Positions 60,777 to 64,000 of a DNA stretch of 64,000 nucleotides are shown here, piece by piece. Origin of the DNA: Falciphora oryzae (taxonomy: Eukaryota > Ascomycota > Sordariomycetes > Magnaporthales > Magnaporthaceae); contig JNVV01000003.1 of NCBI GenBank assembly GCA_000733355.1, positions 2,424,568 through 2,488,567 on the forward strand, written 5' to 3'. The translations under genes and the position numbers were made by a program. The notes beneath the pieces are model-generated. The model was not told the origin of the DNA. It saw nothing but the letters and a program-made list of their open reading frames with translations, and did not search any database. Every line of letters begins with the position of its first letter. The stretch's first letter is position 1.

Positions 60777-63098
60777 AGACGGGGGACCCATCTGTGTGGT
60801 CTGTGGTGATGTGTTTCGCCGGCAACGACACAGGACAAGGCCAGGCTCATTCAATATTCTCGTGTTGGCCTCGCTGAGGCAGCCCTGAAGATGCAGCCGT
60901 CGGGCGCCCCGACCGCGACCCGAAAGGTCACGCAACGGGTGGGATATTGGCCTTACTTTATGTTCATACCGGCTTCGGCAGATATAATATCATTTGCTCG
61001 TTGGAGGCACCTCTTCTGGGAATGGGTATGGGACGGCGTATGCACGGTGGAGCGTGCGCACGCACACACAGACGCACACCTTTCTCGGCGCCGATGCCTA
61101 CCTGGAGCTCCTGCTCCCCACGCCATTGAGACAGGCCAATTGCCTTCAGCGGTCACCGCACAAGCCCCAGGCTTGGAAAAGGAAAAAAAAAAAAAAAAAA
61201 AGGTGGTCAATGACAGCTAGGGGGTGTGCGGGTGGTCACGACTTTGGGCCCGACAAGCACCGTCGCATCTTATGTGGGGCAATCGCCTTCTGAGGCTCTT
61301 CAGCATCATGCGAGCGGCACAGCGGGAGATCCCTCTCTCGTTTTTTTTTTTTTTGTTGGACTTTCCCTGCTCAAGCTCATCTGTTAACAGAAGGGACGGG
61401 GACGGGATGAGGCGGAGAAAACGGTGCATAAAACGAGGTTGGTCAGAAGAGAAGAAGGCAAAACCAAAAAGAAAAGAAATGGAACACTTCGAGAAAAGAT
61501 GAACTTGACACATTATGCATCTCTTGAGGCACTCGCAAGGGTCACGTATCTTGAAGAAAACGAAGAAAAGGGAGAAAAAAAAAAAAGAACAGATCCAAAA
61601 ACAAACGATGAACAAAACAATAACGCTGGACGTTTACAAGGCCCACGACTCACCAATGCTGACGTTACCGTTACATCCCTATCTGGCGGTGGTCCGTGAA
61701 CTGATGCTTTTTTGATTTCGAAGAAATCGGACCGTGTCGCGGACCCCTAACAGCCAAAGCTTGGAGCAATTTGGCCATGTGCTCGAGTGTCATTTCTCCG
61801 CTCCTGGTGTGACATGGCGCGATGCGACTTGGACCAAGTGACATTCAGGTTACGGCTCGGTTCGGGGTGGACGGTTGGTCCTAGCTTCTGGCAAGTCCCC
61901 ATGTTCCTCAACACGCACGCCACACCCAAGCCCTGAGCAGGCAGGCCAAAAGGCCAAGTCCAGACCGTCGGCTTGCAGCTTGGGGTGATGGTGGCGGCTA
62001 CCAAGCCCGGCTTTCTGGCCGTCAAGGGCCGACGCAGCAACCTAACCCAGCGGCCTCCGGCTGCGGCGATTGGAAGAGGCACACAACTTTATCGCCATAG
62101 GACCGGCCCTTTTCTTTTCTTTTTTGGTCTCCCCTCCCTCCGAGTCCTTTTCCCCGTCCCGCCCCGCCCAAATTGCACAGCGACATATGCGCATTTCCAA
62201 AAGCGGCACGGGGCGGGACAGCAATTGACTACGGCAGCTCGCTAGAAACGGAAAGAGGGCGGACCCGCACATTTTAGCTCGAGTGGGCTCAATCAATCTG
62301 AGGATAGAGTGCCGATTGGCGCTTGGCCAACGAGAAAAGAAAAACCAAAAGAAAAAAATAAAAAAAAAACTACAGAAAAAAATAAAATGATACCTTGTGC
62401 TCTTCGGCATCTCTGGGCGGACGAACGATCACCTGCGGTGTAATATTTGCAGCTTTGGGAAAGAAATGGGGCGGGGTTCGTTCTCCAAATGTAACCCTGG
62501 GGGATTGCGATGCTCAACATGTTGAGTCGAGATTTTCCGCCGGCAGATCAGGCGACCCAGCCCTTGTTCATTACCCAGAGGTAGGTTGGTTGGTAGCCAC
62601 AGAGACAAAAGAAGCAGAAAGAGGTCAACGCCAGAAAGCGACAGCCTCCATGCTCTGCGGCGGGCGTCGAACTCTCGGCGTATTCGCGGCGACGACTAGG
62701 GCAAATCATCTCTGTCAATGGAGGTTGGGCACGGCCGCCAAGCGGATTGGACGCTCGCTGCAGATCCTACACAATATTGGCCGGCAATACCTTTTTTTTT
62801 TTTTTTTGGGACGGCCTGTGTTGGTCGGATTGGGGACTTTGATGTTGTGTTGCAATCTGCAATCACCAACTCCGCAGGTTGGGCCGGTGGCGCCCGGTGC
62901 TAGCGAGACGGCATCGTATAGTGCGCTGGAATCCATGCAGACTATGCGCGAGGCTGCATGCCGCTAGCGAACATGTGGCCATGACCTTTTTATTTTATTT
63001 ATTTATTTTTTCAATGTCCTCCTTTGCCCGCCTGGGATGGTCCCGATCTGACCTCTGGGGGTGAAGCTAAGCTACCACCTAAGCTTAAAAACTTCAGC

Positions 63099-63180
63099 CT
63101 CCCCGAAAGGGGAGCTCTGCCGAGATCTTCGTCGGGGCTTTACGATATTCGTCAATAAAAATAAAAAAATAAAAAACACT
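63099..63180 (+). other. Hairpin cluster followed by an A-rich tail
   Basis: CTCCCC-GAAA-GGGGAG forms a 6-bp stem with a GNRA loop (63099-63114), followed by CCGA...TCGG and then AATAAAAATAAAAAAATAAAAAA. Stem-loops plus an A-rich end resemble a retroposon 3' end, but no Pol III boxes were found upstream. Confidence 0.35.
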
Positions 63181-64000
63181 TGACTACTTCTGCAGCTGCC
63201 ATTGTACCAAGCCAGAAGTCTTACTAGGCCGGGCCTAGGGGACAGAACGCTCGCATTTTGACAGCATGAAAAGGGCCGGGGAGGCTGCCGGGTGGGTAAT
63301 GGTTCGCTCTGCTCATTACGCCGGACTGTCAATAAAACCCGTGCACGCAGTAGTTTCGGCAACCTGCCCCGGCCTCGCCTCGCCTGGAGACACCGTAGAT
63401 GGCAGATGGCGGATGGACGTGGATGTGGAGATAGCGTGGTGGGTTTTATCTTTTTTTTTTCTCCTTCCTTTTCTCCTTCTCTCCGCTTCGCCTTTCCCCT
63501 ATTTTCCCTAGCCATCATCAAACTGCACACGTAGTAAGCGCTGGAAGGGCTCCTCCATCTGGGCGGGCTTGACTGAACTTGAACTGCCTATTCCAGACAT
63601 CACAACTCACATAACATGCCTGGCTTCATCGAGGTGTCAACCCACCGTACACCCCGCACACCACACTTGGACCCTCCTCCCCGCCCCCTTTCCTATAATG
63701 GACCAATATTGAACGGCAAGCATAAGGTGCTCTCTTTTCTAGCCAGCAATTTTTACCACTTCAGGGTGTGACAGCTTGGCTCTCCAACCGCGGGACAGGG
63801 CACACCCCCGCTCATAGGTCAGCCTCTTGGGGGCCCCCGAGGCGTGGTTCCAGAGTTGACGGATGGCGCGTTAGGGTTGGTGGCAGGCGGGCGGTGCGAC
63901 CGTCCGAAGTCCATTGGTGGCCCAGCGGCGGCGGGTTTGACGCTAACCCGGGTGCTGGAGGGGCTAGGTTGGGTATTGCGTGGAATCTCCCGCCTGTCAG

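Larger units (their letters stand above)
50851..64000. other. 13-kb region without supportable genes
   Basis: Many short frames overlap on both strands, but none shows a recognisable domain, a frame-consistent exon chain or a convincing start. Homopolymer tracts recur: A15 at 52520, A24 at 54172, A20 at 56185, A28 at 58456, A19 at 61183, T16 at 62792. Pyrimidine-rich stretches occur at 57838-57900 and 63452. It could be a very long promoter or 5' UTR of a gene beyond 64000, a non-coding RNA locus, or decayed repeat sequence. Confidence 0.55.

Noticed and set aside
63880..63895. AACCCTAAC on the minus strand, like a telomerase RNA template
   Set aside because: A 9-base match is expected by chance in a window this size, and no supporting pseudoknot or conserved RNA context is visible.

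Overview
This window comes from a filamentous ascomycete (Pezizomycotina, most likely a Sordariomycete). The evidence is short introns of about 50-190 bp with GT(A/G)NGT donors and CTAAC-like branch points, GC-rich coding sequence, monocistronic genes on both strands, and fungal families (Syo1, exocyst Sec5, fungal NAD-IDH, peroxisomal Lon, a chromodomain Ty3/gypsy element). I cannot fix the genus. Exon structures were read by hand from reading frame, splice sites and recalled family alignments. No database search was possible.

Layout: (1) 2-1128, 3' end of a cullin-1 gene (+). (2) 3338-10862, a complete 7,525-bp LTR retrotransposon lying on the minus strand, with identical 129-bp LTRs and a 5-bp target duplication. 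Its gag and pol frames are interrupted by stops. A separate, intron-bearing, cysteine-containing gene lies in the opposite orientation between pol and the 3' LTR. (3) 11920-14577, a GH92 alpha-mannosidase with a membrane anchor (+). (4) 15133-17886, an RBM26/27-like CCCH/RRM protein (-). (5) 19048-21315, PRPP synthetase (-) in 18 exons, including two of 6 nt. (6) 22354-24593, a two-finger putative transcription factor (+). (7) 25362-28708, exocyst Sec5 (-). (8) 30094-31690, NAD-isocitrate dehydrogenase subunit 2 (+). (9) 32130-33128, a DUF202 membrane protein (+). (10) 33296-35759, a type II membrane protein of glycosyltransferase-like family (-). (11) 36787-38866, symportin Syo1 (+). (12) 39635-40632, IPP isomerase (+). 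(13) 43341-44367, a GNAT acetyltransferase (+). (14) about 45217-45390, a tRNA-derived SINE candidate (-). (15) 45787-46806, RPA2 (-), with a 4-nt first coding exon. (16) 47786-50850, peroxisomal-type Lon (+). (17) 50851-64000, about 13 kb in which I find no supportable gene.

The host genes are mostly housekeeping: ubiquitin ligase scaffold, RNA surveillance, PRPP and TCA metabolism, exocytosis, ribosomal-protein import, isoprenoids, replication and peroxisome quality control. They form no cluster or shared pathway. The strongest unusual signals are the antisense multi-exon gene inside the chromodomain retrotransposon, a likely self-priming PBS in the same element, and the extreme intron density with microexons in the PRPP synthetase gene.
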